The notes: a model not told the origin generated them from the letters alone. A DNA stretch of 64,000 bases from Ranitomeya variabilis (GCF_051348905.1 NC_135236.1:669765889-669829888), one strand, 5' to 3'. Shown: positions 30,446 through 41,870, counted from the first letter of the stretch. Program-made: numbers and translations.

Positions 30446-33400
30446 TGTAGCAGTGACCCCAAGAAAGTTCAATTTACATGTTTTTATTTTCAAAACTCAC
30501 AAAGTAAAGGCAAATGTTATCCTCTGGATCGCAGCTGGTTCATCCAAACAGTCCATATCTAAACCCATTGCCATGGGCGACTGCACCACCGTATTACTCT
30601 TGGGTGCATGAGAAGCTTTGCTTTCCTTGGCTCTGTGTTCAATCTCACACAGGTCTTTACTGTATAGAGCCTCCTGCTCTGCAGCTTGCAAACAAAACAC
30701 TGACAGGACACACCCAAACCTTAACTGAGAGGTTTTGTGGACATCCATAGGCATTGTAACCACAGGCATTGCTGTAATCACAGTGCACTCCAGAGGGTTT
30801 AGTATGCCTCTGTGCATTCTAGAGGACACATGCCAACCCTCGTATATGATTCCCCTCACTGCCTCACATTCTCCCCTCCCTGTTCAAACTTGGGGGGTGG
30901 AACCCATCACCATACAGGGGGCCTGTGACAGGGCATCTGCATTTCCTTGCACTTTTCCCGCTCGATGTTCTACCGTGACGCTAAAATTTTGCAGTCACAG
31001 GAACCATCTGATGACTCGAGCATTCCTCTCCTTGGCATTTCTTATACAGACCAAGGGTGAATGGTCCATTACCTGGCAAAACTGTCACCAGAGCAAATAA
31101 CATAGGGACTTCAAGGCCCACTTAATGCTCTCCATCTCCACTTTGCATTTTTTCTGCTAGGGTAAGTTTCCTACTCATGTAGGTGACTGGATGTTCTTCT
31201 CTGTTCACCTCCTGTGAAAGAACCGCTCCTAGGCCTAACTCAGAGGCGTCCATTTGGACGATAAAGCCTTTCCTGAAGAGGCTGATGAGGACAGGCTGTC
31301 CGCACAATGCCAACTTCATGGATTAGAATGCTTCCTCCGCTGGAGGGTTCCACTGAACCATGACTGACTTCTTTCACTTTAAGAGGCCGATCAGGGGTGC
31401 CAATCTCCCAGGAAAAAAATTAGGTTTAAACCATTGGTAATACCGAATGATGCTGAGGAACACTCTTACCTGTTTAGCAGTAAGAGGTTGAGGCCAGTTT
31501 TCAATGGCCTCGCTCTAGTTTATTTGGGATTTGATAACCTCACGGCCAATCATGTACCCCAAGATCTGCGCTTCCTCGAGACCTATCGAACCTTTTTTGG
31601 GTTCACTGTCAAGCCCTCGGCTTTTAGCAAATCCACTACCACATGTGCCTGGGTATGCCAATCTGTACTAAAGATGACATTATCATCCAAATATGCTGAT
31701 GAGTTCTTCTGATGGGGCTCTCACACTATGTCCATCAGCCTCTGGAACGTGGTCTGGGCCCCATGTAACCCAAAAGGCAAGATGACATAATGACCCTCCG
31801 TTGTTATAGCGGTGGTGTTTTCTTTCGCCGACACTGTCAGAAGCACCTGCCAGTAACCCTTGGTCAGATTGAGCGTCAAGAAGTATGGGGCCTTTCTTTG
31901 TCTCTCAATCAGTTTCTCCACCCGGGGTACTGGATAAAGGTAAAATTTTAACATTTTATTCAATTTTTGGTAGTAGTTACAAAATCGTAACAATCCGTCT
32001 GTCTTCGCAATTGGTTCAATGGGGCTAACCTACTCACTCCTGGACTCCTCAATAACTCCTAGATGGAGCATTTATTTTACGTCAACCACGATGGCTAGCC
32101 TCCAGGCCTCTGGCACACTGTACGGTTTAATTTGTACCCTTACCTGAGGCTTGGTGACATTATCATGTCGGACAAGTGTATGGTAGCATAGTTCCGAGAA
32201 TGCTTCCTTATTTTGCTCCACTTATTTCCAAACCTCCCATCGCTGCTGTTTAGAGAGGGCATGGCTTATCTTTACCTCTCTTCTGGCATCGTCTCGGGCC
32301 GGTGTTGGAGGGACCCCAGATGACGCGACCGGAGTCGCATCCGTAATCATACGTTCCCGGGCTGTCCATGCTTTTAGCAGTTTTACATGATACAGTTGTT
32401 CTGGTTTTCTCTTCAGGGGCTGGTGTACTCCTCTGTATTTCACCTCCCCAAACTTTTCCTGAACTTCATATGGCCTTTGCTACTTGTACATGAGCTTTCT
32501 CCTGTGGGCACTAAAAATAATACCCGATCCTCTTCTTTCAAGGATCTGACCATGGCGTTTTTCTTATATGTTCGGCTCTTCGCTGCCTGGGCATACATTA
32601 AATGTTTTTTCACTGTAGGCAAGACCGCCGTGATCTGGCCCTGCATACTTGCCATGTGGTCTATTACGCTTTTATGGGAAGTAGGCTTCTGTTCCCATGT
32701 TTCTTTGGCTACGTCCATTAGCCCCCTCGGATGCTTGCCCTACAATAGCTCAAAGGGTGAGAACCCCGTTCAAGTCTGTGGTACCTTGCGAAAGGCAAAC
32801 ATTAAATAGGGCAGTAACATGTCCCATCCCTCTCAACCTTGGAAACAACCTTTTGTAGCATGGATTTAAGTGTTTTGTTAAATCTTTAGACTTCCCATGT
32901 TACTTTAGACATAAAAGGAGTCCCCTGATCTGAAAGGATCTCCTTAAGTAGCCCAAGACAACAGAACATGGCACACAGCTCCCAGGCAATAAGTGTAGCG
33001 AACCGGAATTCCCTTCGGGTAATGGGTGGCATAATCTACTACCACCAATATGTGTTGATGGCCATGGACGGATCTTACTACTGGCCTCACCAGATCCAGA
33101 GCAATTCACTCAAAAGCTGCCTCTATAGTGGGCAGAGGTACCAAATGACTCTTGGACTCTTCCAATGGAAACTTGCGGTGGGTGTGGTAAGCTGACATGT
33201 ACGATTACGTAAATTCTGGGCCAAAAGAACCATTGTAGAAGACGTTCTTGAGTCTTTTTAACTCCTAGGTGCCCACCCAGCATATGTGTGTGCCATCTCG
33301 AGCACCGCCTGACAGTGGGTTTGGGGCACTACCAACTGTTCCACTACTTCGTCACAGATTTTGTGTAGTAAATCCTGGTTGACTGCCATGTGCAGAAAAT

Positions 33401-33520
33401 ACGCCTCTGCACCTGGTTGCTGAGCCACCCCATTTACCGTGCCCAGATCAAAGTGGGATCCTGGAGCTGGGCTGTCTCAAACGTTCCCCGGGGCACTTCC
33501 AGATCTGGAATTGATGTGGT
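30446..33520 (-). mobile_element. Broken LTR retrotransposon, Gmr1-like (integrase before RT)
   Basis: On the minus strand, from high to low coordinates, the pieces are an integrase region (33450-32720, for example FNKTLKSMLQKVVSK), the post-integrase segment (32718-32222, EQLYHVKLLKAW), reverse transcriptase (31993-31721, LTKGYWQVLL and LPFGLHGAQTTFQRLMD), RNase H (31319-31122, VQMDASELGLGAVLSQ) and a 423-bp 3' LTR (30446-30868) preceded by a purine tract. Integrase upstream of RT is the order known for Gmr1-type gypsy relatives of deuterostomes. A short continuation lies at 35597-35627, beyond a hAT insertion. The fossil has many breaks, lacks its 5' part and is old. Confidence 0.8.
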
Positions 33521-34035
33521 CTCCTCATCAGGGTCGGCGTCAGCACCCGGCGTACCCGGGCAAGTGCCGGGCCCTGGGGAGACAGGGGGGCCCATTCAGG
33601 GCCGGTGTTAGGGGCAGGTAGCTGCCAGTGCCTAGGGCCCCCGCTCCCCCAGGGGCTCTCAGCTAGCGGCACATCACGCAGCTGCTATGGGGCCCCTGTG
33701 AGGCAGGGGGGCCCACCTGTCGCAAGCGCCAACTCCCCCGCCGCCGCTTTGAACTTTACCGGCGTCTGCCGGTAAAGTTCAAAGCAAATGATGGAGGAGA
33801 GAGCGTGACCTGACACTCCCTCTCCCATCATTCCCTACTCTGCCTCTGACACTGCCGCTGTGGGTGCGCGATGACGTCATCGCGCACTCGCTGTGTGTCA
33901 GGCAGTGCAGCGGCAGCCGCCGAGACTAGAGCAGGGAGGGAGCAGCGCGGCGTGGGAACGTTGAGAGGTGAGGAGTGTTTTTTTTAACTATAACAGTGAG
34001 TACTGGACTGTGGGGCCATTCTTGGGGGGAGGAGG

Positions 34036-35505
34036 TTGTGCTGTATACTATATGTCTTTGCTATATACTACATGGCTGTTCTATATACTACATGGCTGTG
34101 CTATATACTACGTGGGCCGTGTTATATACTACGTGGGCTGTTATATGCTACGTGGGCTGTGCAATATACTACATGGCTGTTCTATAAACTATGTGGCTGT
34201 GCTATATACTACATGGCTGTGCTATATACTATGTGGGCCGTGTTATATACTACGTGGGTTGTTATATGCTATGTGGGCTGTGTTATACACTACATGGCTG
34301 TTCTATATACTACATGGGCTGTGCTATATACTACATGGTGGGCTGTTATATGCTACGTGGGCTGTGCTATATACTACATGGCTGTTCTATATACTATGTG
34401 GGCTGTGTTATATAATATGTGGCTGTGCTATATACTATATGGGCTGTTATATGCTACGTGGGCTGTGCTATATGCTACATGGACATGGATGTTCTATATA
34501 CTACGTGGGCCGTGTTATATACTACATGGGCTGTTATATGCTACGTGGGCTGTGCTATATACTACATGGCTGTTCTATATACTACGTGGGCCGTGTTATA
34601 TACTACGTGGGCTGTTATATGCTACGTGGGCTGTTATATGCTATGTGGGCTGTGCTATATACTACATGGCTGCTCTTTAAACTACATGGGCTGTGCTATA
34701 TACTACATGGCTGTTCTATAAACTACGTGGGCTCTGCTATATACTTCATGGCTGTTCTATATACTACGTGGGCTGTGTTATATAATATATGGCTGTGCTA
34801 TATACTATATGGGCTGTTATATGCTACGTGGGCTGTGCTATATAGTACATGGGTGTTCTATGTACTACGTGGGCTGTGTTATAATAATAATAATAATAAT
34901 AATAATAATCTTTATTTATATAGCGCCAACATATTCCGCAGCGCTTTACAGTTTAACAGTTTCAAACACAACAGTCATAGGTAACAATGTTAACAATACA
35001 GCAATAAAGCAAAATAAGACGACCCTGCTCGTGAGAGCTTACAATCTACAATGAGGTGGGGAGATACAAAGTACAGGTGTGTATTTACAATGATGTATTT
35101 ACAATGATGGTCCAGCCATCTTCAGGGGGTGGGGGGTAGGTGAGATAGTGAATGGGCTACACACACACACAAACATAAAATGACTGATTAGGGAACGCGA
35201 TAGGCCGCTCTGAACAAATGAGTTTTGAGTGAGCGCCTAAAGCTATGCAAGTTGTGGATGGTCCTAATATCTTGGGGTAGAGCATTCCAGAGGATTGGCG
35301 CAGCACGGGAGAAGTGTTATATAATATGTGGCTGTGCTATATACTATATGGGCTGTTATATGCTACGTGGGCTGTGCTATATACTACGTGGCTGTGTTAT
35401 ATGCTACATGGGCTGTTATATACTACATGGCTGTGTTATATGCTGCATGGCTGTGCTATATACTACATGGGCTGTGTTATATACTACATGGCTGTGTTAC
35501 ATGCG
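34036..35505. repeat. 20-22-bp minisatellite in hAT element 2
   Basis: Units such as GGGCTGTGCTATATACTACA and TGGGCTGTTATATGCTACG. The sequence is the same unit as in the Helitron at 20221-21252. It is interrupted at 34884-35313 by a LINE/SINE tail. Confidence 0.92.
34884..35313 (-). mobile_element. L2/CR1-type LINE or SINE tail, 430 bp
   Basis: Flanked by GTGTTATA at 34876-34883 and 35314-35321. The ATA/TAA microsatellite is at the left, so the element runs on the minus strand and ends in (TTA)n. Near the tail it contains the complement of TGTAAAGCGCTGCGGAATA, a motif shared with the L2-like piece ending at 46124. No long ORF. Confidence 0.8.
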
Positions 35506-35627
35506 ATCATGAATCGTGGTATGTGTTAAAGGGGGGGCCCACTGAGACTCTTTCGCCCGGGGCCCTCAAAAAGCTGGAGCCGGCCCTGTTCCTCATACTC
35601 TGCTGTCAACATCTCTAGGGGAATCCT

Positions 35628-36235
35628 GCCTCACAATGTACACAGTGACCGCACCAGCAGAATAATGAGTGCAGATCTGGAGTGTAAGACAATGTGCCCC
35701 TGATACAGAAGTAGCGGCGTTTTGGATGCAGTGTATTTTTGCAGAGTCCACAACGCTGTGTTCTATTGAACGCAGGTAAATCCGTATGTGTTCACTGAAC
35801 CATCCGGATTTACCGCCTTCAACACCGACGCGCCGCATGTCAGTTTCCGCTGGTGATCCGCAGGCGCACATAGACGCACAGTGGACTTGGGATTTCTAGA
35901 AATCCCATCCACAATGCTGTAACATATGGCTGCTGTGTTGTTTGGATGCTGCATTAATACGCAGTGTCAAAATCGCAGCAAATCCTGAACTTGGGCATGT
36001 ACGCTATTACAGTATGTAGCTCAGGAGCAGTACAGGATCAGTAATGTAATGTTGTACACAGTGACTGCACCAGCAGAATAGTGAGTGCAGCTCAGGGGTA
36101 TAATACAGGATGTAACTCAGGATCAGTAATGTAATGTTGTACACAGTGACTGCACCAGCAGAATAGTGAGTGCAGCTCTGGGGTATAATACAGGATGTAA
36201 CTCAAGATCAGTACAGGATAAGTATTGTAATGAGT
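35628..36235. repeat. 86-bp repeat units with a degenerate MITE-like stretch between
   Basis: A partial unit lies at 35628-35690 and about 2.5 units at 36010-36235 (AATGTTGTACACAGTGACTG). Between them, 35700-35990 has text such as GGATTTCTAGAAATCCCATCC and TGCTGTAACAT, similar to the interior of the MITE at 58251-58579. Confidence 0.7.
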
Positions 36236-36395
36236 GTACGCAACCCCATTAACATATAACAAATGAGTTTTGCTATATTGACCTGTGGACACTATAAAAT
36301 CTTTGCATGGGTAGCAGGTCTTCATGACCATGGTGTCATTGCAGACATATTCTGTGGGATTCATGTCAGGTGACTAAATGGTCCTTGGAATCTTA

Positions 36396-36769
36396 GGGTA
36401 TGTTTCCACGGTACGTAAACGCTGCTTGTTTGACGCTGCAGCGTCAAACAAGCAGCGTCCAGATGTTCCAGCATAGTGGAGGGGATTTTATGAAATCCCG
36501 TCTCCACTATGCGTGGAAACCCGCACGCGGAGGCCCTGCGACTCCGGACATGCTGCGCGTCTTTTCAGAACGCAGCATGTCCGTACACCTTGCGGGGACG
36601 CAGCGTCCCCGCAAGGCATATCACAGGGCCCTATGGCGAGGGGTGCGATGATCCCGGATGTGTACTGTACACATCCGGCACCATCGCGTCCCATTAAGGG
36701 GGCGGGGCTTAGCGCCGAGCGGCTTCGCCGCTGCGGCGATCCCGCCGGCGAAACGGACCGTGGAGACCC
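36396..36769. mobile_element. PIF/Harbinger-type MITE, GGGTATGTTTCCACG family, copy 2
   Basis: TTA on both sides (36393-36395, 36770-36772). Very similar throughout to the copy at 3118-3495, including GCGTCCCCGCAAGG and GGGCGGGGCTTAGCGCCGAG. It lies 1.3 kb upstream of TRIM-B. Confidence 0.92.
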
Positions 36770-36772
36770 TTA

Positions 36773-37895
36773 TGGATGCCTGCGAATCTTGGGTCTTTTT
36801 AGCAGTTTGGTAATAAGCTCAATCTTCAGTGGAGACAGTGGATGTTTTGTCAAGCAGCCCACCTAATAACAATGGAAAAAGAACCTTCTCTAACATAACC
36901 ATATGATTTTCAGGGTTAATATTGTTCCCGCATTCTACAAGATCTGATCATCTGTAAAGTCCCCATACACATTTGATAAAACTATGTTTCTGGTTGAACA
37001 ATTTTTTTAACAGACAGTTGTAATGCTGACACAGCCATGTAGATTTTACTCCACATTACCCATTATAGCTGTTCAACCAGGCCACACATGCTCAGTGACA
37101 GTAGGGCGACAAAAGAACAATATTTCAGAGAATATTCATTCAAAGAAAGATCAATATGGATGAACAATCTTTCTTTGAACAAAAGCTCCTTTGTCCTACT
37201 TGCATCAGAAAATAATTAAAGCTAGTGGACTTTACTTCAAACAATGATTTCCTGCAATGACGTCATTCCAGGCCGACTAATCCAAAAAGTCGTAGATGAC
37301 AGCAGGTAGAAGGCAGTTCTCAGGATTAACTTCTAACTAAAGGGCAAGGGTATAATGAAAGGGAAAAGGTAATGGGAGAGAGTGATGGGAGATGGGAAGA
37401 AGCCTAACTACCTTGGCATGCTACCTTTACATTTGTCACACATTCAGACATTGCCCATCGCTGTAACACCTCTGATGTGGATGCTTTCCTGAAGGTGGCG
37501 GTCCAGAATGGATTAGATGGTCAAGGGTCAAACGTGATTGTAGTGGTTTTCATCTTCCTGCAGATGGTATCATTTTATATAGCCAAAAGGTCTTTGTGTC
37601 GAAAAGGCCTGAGGACAGGTTCAAATTCCTTAGGCTGGAAACAAGAACAAAAGTCACCACAGGATGCAAATTTCTTTCCTGCCTAACAGGTTTTATGACC
37701 CCCACAGGACATGGTCTATCTCTTTGATGTAGACCAGGGGTGGGAACCTCAGGCCAAAGATTCCCCACATCTGATGTAGACCTTTGATGACCTTTAGTGC
37801 TATCCAGTGAGGATCAAATTGTAAGTTCAGTCATTCATATTACACGTATTATCGATATTGTCCATGTTGGCTTTCAATAAATTGACTTCTTATAT
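36773..37895. other. TRIM-B distal upstream DNA; no gene seen
   Basis: Short ORFs only (up to 72 aa) and no recognised repeat, apart from small imperfect inverted repeats such as CTTTCTTTGAACAAAAG near 37165. It may hold regulatory DNA for TRIM-B. Confidence 0.4.
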
Positions 37896-38051
37896 GAGAC
37901 CACAATGTAGACACGATATTTACAGCAGATAAAAGATTAACAGGTTAATAGTAGCTGAACTGCTCCTCAGCCCTCCCCTGTGTACACAATATAAAGCCCG
38001 CCCTTTTGAGCGGGAGGGAATTGCAGTTTCGCTTCTCTCTTCCTGTCAGCC
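37896..38051 (+). promoter_or_regulatory. TRIM-B core promoter
   Basis: Aligns with the upstream regions of A and C. TATAAA lies at 37990-37995, followed by the GC box CCCGCCC at 37997-38003; the start codon is 57 bp beyond the TATA box, which implies a 5' leader of about 30 nt. Confidence 0.75.
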
Positions 38052-39653
38052 ATGGCGTCTGCTGATCTGAGAGAAGAGCTGGACTGCTCCATCTGTCTGA
38101 GCACTTATACAGATCCTGTAATGCTGAGATGTGGACACAACTTCTGCCGGGTCTGTATAGATCAGGCGCTGGATACACAGGACGGGTCTGGAGTTTATTC
38201 CTGTCCTGAATGCAGAGAAGAGTTTCAGCAGCGGCCGGCACTGATGAGGAACTTTGCTTTGTGTAAGCTAATGGAGAAATTCCTGTTTATTCAACCAGCA
38301 CAGACAGAAAGTGGGATCTGCTGCACTTACTGTGTGGACTCTCCGGTACCTGCTGTTAGATCCTGTCTACACTGTGAGGCTTCTCTGTGTGATAAACACC
38401 TGAGGGTTCACAGCAAATCACCAGAACACGTCTTATCTGATCCCAGCACTTCTCTGGAGAAAAGAAAATGTTCTGTCCATAAGAAGATCTTGGAATATTA
38501 TTGCAGTGAGGATGCTGCCTGTATCTGCATGTCCTGCAGTTTCGCCAGAGAACATCGGGGACACCAGGTGGAGCTGATAGATGAAGCCTCTAAGAAGAAG
38601 AAGAAGAAACTGAGAGATGTCCTCCAGAAAATGATGGCAAAGACCGAGGGCACTGAGGATAAAGTCCAGAGTCTGAAGGAGCGCAGGAGAAAAGCTCAAG
38701 AACAAGCAGCTGGAGAAGCCGAGAGAATCACTGCCCTGTGTACAGACATCAGGAGACGGGTGGACGACCTGGAGAAGAAGGTCCTGAGTGAGATCTCCAG
38801 GCAGGAAACGGAAGAGTCACTGTCACTGTCTGCTCTGATCCATCAGCTGGAAATAAAGAAGGACGAGCTGTCCAGGAAGATGAGACACATTGAGGAGCTG
38901 TGTAACATGACGGATCCACTGACTGTCTTACAGGAACCAGACACCGGTGACTTGTGTGATCCTGAGGAGGAGGGAGGTGATGAGGACACAGGGGGACATA
39001 ATAAACAGCCCCATGATGGAGATGACCTGGATGTGGCTGTGGTCTCACACACATTGCACACATTATGTGAGGTAATATCAGGTATAAGGAGCGGGATCTA
39101 TGTGGAGGATCCTGCAGACATATTACTGGATGTAACCACGGCTGCTAATAATCTCCTTATATCAGACAACCTGAAAATTGCAACTGGGACAGGAGAGAAG
39201 CAGAAACGTCCAGAAACAGCAGAGAGATTCCAGAATAATAATCAGGTGATGAGCAGGAGAGGATTTACCTCAGGACGACATTACTGGGATGTGGAGAGCA
39301 GGAGATCAGGGTGGTCGATGGTGGGGATGTGTTATCCCAGTATAGACAGGAGGGGGCGTCAGTCACTTATTGGATTTAATATTAAATCCTGGATTTTGAG
39401 TAGATGTAATAATCAGTATTCAGTGGTACATGACAGTAAACAAATGTGGTTACCTGACAAGATCTCCAGTGATAGAGTCAGGATATGTCTGGATTATGAG
39501 GCCGGGCAGTTGTCCTTTTATGAGCTGTGTGACCCCATCAGACACTTACACACCTTCACTGTCACCTTCTCCGAGCCCCTTCATGCTGTATTATATGTAT
39601 CTAATGGTTCTATAAAGATATTAGGGGAACAAAACTGGAAGAAACCATCATGA
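38052..39653 (+). CDS. TRIM-B: RING, B-boxes, coiled coil and PRY-SPRY protein (TRIM25/finTRIM-like)
   Basis: A 533-aa single-exon gene. The RING is C3HC4 with C12, C15, C27, H29, C32, C35, C51 and C54. B-box 1 covers about 91-126 (C91, C94, C105, C108, C113, H116). B-box 2 is complete at 140-171: C140, H143, C151, D154, C159, C162, H168, H171. A lysine-rich coiled coil follows (about 175-290), then an acidic linker with EEEGGDEDTGG, and PRY-SPRY at about 388-525 (RRGFTSGRHYWDVE, RICLDYEAGQLSFYE). TRIM proteins of this plan are E3 ubiquitin ligases, cytoplasmic and often in innate antiviral defence; the SPRY reads the target. The start is set by the MASADLREE match among the three paralogues and by GCCATGG. 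Orthology to a named TRIM is not claimed. The gene is intact, with a TATA promoter and AATAAA at 39701. Confidence 0.95.
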   Translation: MASADLREELDCSICLSTYTDPVMLRCGHNFCRVCIDQALDTQDGSGVYSCPECREEFQQRPALMRNFALCKLMEKFLFIQPAQTESGICCTYCVDSPVPAVRSCLHCEASLCDKHLRVHSKSPEHVLSDPSTSLEKRKCSVHKKILEYYCSEDAACICMSCSFAREHRGHQVELIDEASKKKKKKLRDVLQKMMAKTEGTEDKVQSLKERRRKAQEQAAGEAERITALCTDIRRRVDDLEKKVLSEISRQETEESLSLSALIHQLEIKKDELSRKMRHIEELCNMTDPLTVLQEPDTGDLCDPEEEGGDEDTGGHNKQPHDGDDLDVAVVSHTLHTLCEVISGIRSGIYVEDPADILLDVTTAANNLLISDNLKIATGTGEKQKRPETAERFQNNNQVMSRRGFTSGRHYWDVESRRSGWSMVGMCYPSIDRRGRQSLIGFNIKSWILSRCNNQYSVVHDSKQMWLPDKISSDRVRICLDYEAGQLSFYELCDPIRHLHTFTVTFSEPLHAVLYVSNGSIKILGEQNWKKPS

Positions 39654-39700
39654 TCTAAGAATTCCACAAGAGACTGCTGGATTATTTTGGTAATGGGACT

Positions 39701-39706
39701 AATAAA
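39701..39706 (+). terminator. Polyadenylation signal of TRIM-B
   Basis: AATAAA 48 bp after the stop, at the position aligned with 18956 of TRIM-A. Confidence 0.65.
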
Positions 39707-39973
39707 AAGTTAGGATTACGGTTGATGATCCCTATGTGACTGCTGGCCCTATGACTATATCACATGGGTGGATTATCTGTAGTTAGTGCAGTTTTATATT
39801 AGAGACGATATTGGAAGGTTGGGGACTGATGCCAATTAGCGTCTGTCCTTGTGGAAAATTTAGTTATGTGTAATAGCCATTATTCCTAGTAATACCCCGA
39901 CCCCAAACTACATTTGAAACATGTTTTGAATCAAGGCTAAATATACACTGAGTAGATTTTCCTGATGTAAAAA
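39707..39973. other. TRIM-B 3' flank shared with A and C
   Basis: GATGATCCCTATGTGACTGC and ATCACATGGGTGGATTATCT align with the flanks at 18980 and 60375. This shows that the duplication unit extends beyond the gene. Confidence 0.7.
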
Positions 39974-40480
39974 TGAAAGGGAACCTGTCACCCCGTTTTT
40001 TCAGTATGAGATAAAAATACTGTTAAATAGGGCCTGAGCTGTGCTTTACAATAGTGTATTTTTTGTCCCCTGATTCCCCACCTATGCTGCCGAAATACCT
40101 TACCAAAGTCGCCGTTTTCACCTGTCAATCACGCTGGTCTGGTCAAAAGGGCGTGGTGAAATCGCTGTTTCCCCCCACATCTTGCTTATCTTCCCGGCGT
40201 TGGCGTAGTGTTCTGCGCATGCGCAACTGCCGAATGCACTGCGCAGCGGCAGACAAAGAGCGCGATCTGCGCTATTCACCGGCTTTTCCGTGGCGGCGGC
40301 CATCTTCCTGAGGCCGCGCGTTCGCAGATGGAGTGCTCTGCTGCCCGGGGCTTCAGGAAAATGGCCGCGGGATGCCATGTGTGCGCAGATGGAGATCGCG
40401 GCGGCCATTTTCCTGAAGCCGAGTTCGCATTTCTGCTTCAGGAAAATGGCCGCCGCGATCTCCATCTGCGCACGCGCGGC
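39974..40480. mobile_element. Truncated foldback MITE, AAAGGGAACCTGTCACCCC family
   Basis: The left terminus is clear and matches the family of 1802-2317. The matching right terminus is not found in the next kilobase, so the copy is truncated. The interior is GC-rich with CpG and includes a perfect 39-bp hairpin. Confidence 0.65.
40381..40473. repeat. Perfect 39-bp hairpin
   Basis: Arm 40381-40419 begins GTGCGCAGATGGAGATCGCG and arm 40435-40473 is its exact complement; the loop is 15 nt. The arms contain GCGGCCATTTTCC. A diverged relative (CTTCAGGAAAATGGCC) lies near 60943. Confidence 0.93.
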
Positions 40481-41000
40481 ATCCAAGTGCATAAAATTAC
40501 AGTGGTGAGGAATAGCACACAGACAATAAATGTTATTCCTCAGCCTTATTCCCCCATTGCGTTTTGGTGAGAGCTGGAATTTATGAACTGTTACTTTTTT
40601 CACAGTATTGCTGGCACCACTGGGAGATTGGTTTCTGTTTCAGATCCCATGCACATATTTATAAAAAAAAAAAAAAAAACAGCACATACCTTGCATCTGT
40701 TCCTTCAGTGCTCTGCTCCGGTCCTTGGGGCTCCACTTCTTGTGGCCAGCTTGTACATGCTCCTGCGATGACGTCCTCACGCCGGTATGTGACAGGAGAG
40801 GCGACGGGAGCTTCCCTGGAGCTGCACTGTTGTTCTGTATTTGTTGCAGCGGAACTTCAGGAAAGCTTCCTGCCCAGAGACTTGTGCTGCCGATAATGGT
40901 GCTCAAAACATTATAATGGGGGTAACCTGGCCCTGGGCCCCTCCGAGCTCCGGGTGATAGCCTAGATTGCCTTCACTGTAATCCGCCTTTGCTGCCAGTG
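40481..41000. other. Unassigned; A-rich run
   Basis: A run of 17 A at 40663-40679 is followed by CAGCACATACCTTGC; ORFs on both strands are short. It is probably repeat-derived. Confidence 0.4.
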
Positions 41001-41870
41001 TTTAAAAGGACTCTGTCAGTCCAGAGTGACGGTTGAAACCAAGTACAGGCACTCGGTGCATCATGGCGGGCAAACTTTTAACCCATTAATCACCCTTATA
41101 TGCATTAAAACAGTGGCCACAAAGGGTACTTATTCCTTTTTTTATGGGTGTCTAACAGCCGTGAAACATGCAGGGTGGGATCTCAAGTATGTCACTTTAA
41201 AACCGATGCATACCCGTGCGCCCGATGCAAACTGGAGTACTGAGCACTTGGGCTCAACACTAATGATGATATATGCAGTATGACAACCTAATGTTATCAA
41301 ATTCTGTGTTGTACCTGTGGGTTCAACATGCTCACTATACTCCTGAATAAAATCCTTGAGGGGTGTGGATTCCAAAATGGGGTCACTTTTTCGGAGGGTT
41401 TCCATTGTTTAGGCACATCAGGGGCTCTACAAACATGATATGGCGTTCGCTAATTATTCCAGCAAATTTTAAAGTCAAATGGCGCTCCTTCCCTTCCAAG
41501 CCCTACCATGTGCCCAAACAGTAGACTTCCCCCACAAATGGGGTATCGGAGTGCAAAGGAGAAATTGCACAACAAATTTTGGGGTCAATTTTCTCCTATT
41601 ACTCTTGTGAAAATATAAAAGTTTGGGCCTAAATAATTTTTTTGTTAAAAAAAAATAAATCTTCATTTTTTTCCTTCCACATGGCTTCAAATCCTGTGAA
41701 GTAACTGAAGGGTTAATGATCTTCTTGATTGTGGTTTTGAGCACCTTGAGGGTGCAGTTTTTAGAATGGTGTCACATTTCTGTACTTTCTGTCATATAGG
41801 CCCCTCAAAGTCATTTCAAATGTAATGTGGTCTCTTAAAAAAATGGTTTTGTTAATTAAAGGCTATGTGA
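41001..41870. repeat. Fragment of the 55156-57546 repeat family
   Basis: Shares AAATGGCGCTCCTTCCCTTC, TTTAGGCACATCAG, GGGTTAAT with CTTCTTGA, and CATATAGGCCCCTCAAAGT with the long element at 55156-57546, in the same order. Confidence 0.8.

Larger units (their letters stand above)
33529..35588. mobile_element. hAT-type element 2 with internal minisatellite, 2060 bp
   Basis: Ends are CAGGGTCGGCGTCAGCACCC and the complement of CAGGGCCGGCTCCAGC; flanks CTCCTCAT (33521-33528) and TTCCTCAT (35589-35596) match at 7 of 8. A second terminus-like motif, CAGGGCCGGTGTTAGGGGC at 33597, suggests one family member inside another or a recombined copy. It lies within the Gmr1-like fossil. The interior includes a TGACGTCA palindrome (33872-33879), a leader and a 1.4-kb array. 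Confidence 0.82.

Noticed and set aside
40118-40603. 161-aa minus-strand ORF and 120-aa plus-strand ORF
   Set aside because: They translate the GC-rich foldback element; the halves mirror each other and no domain is present.
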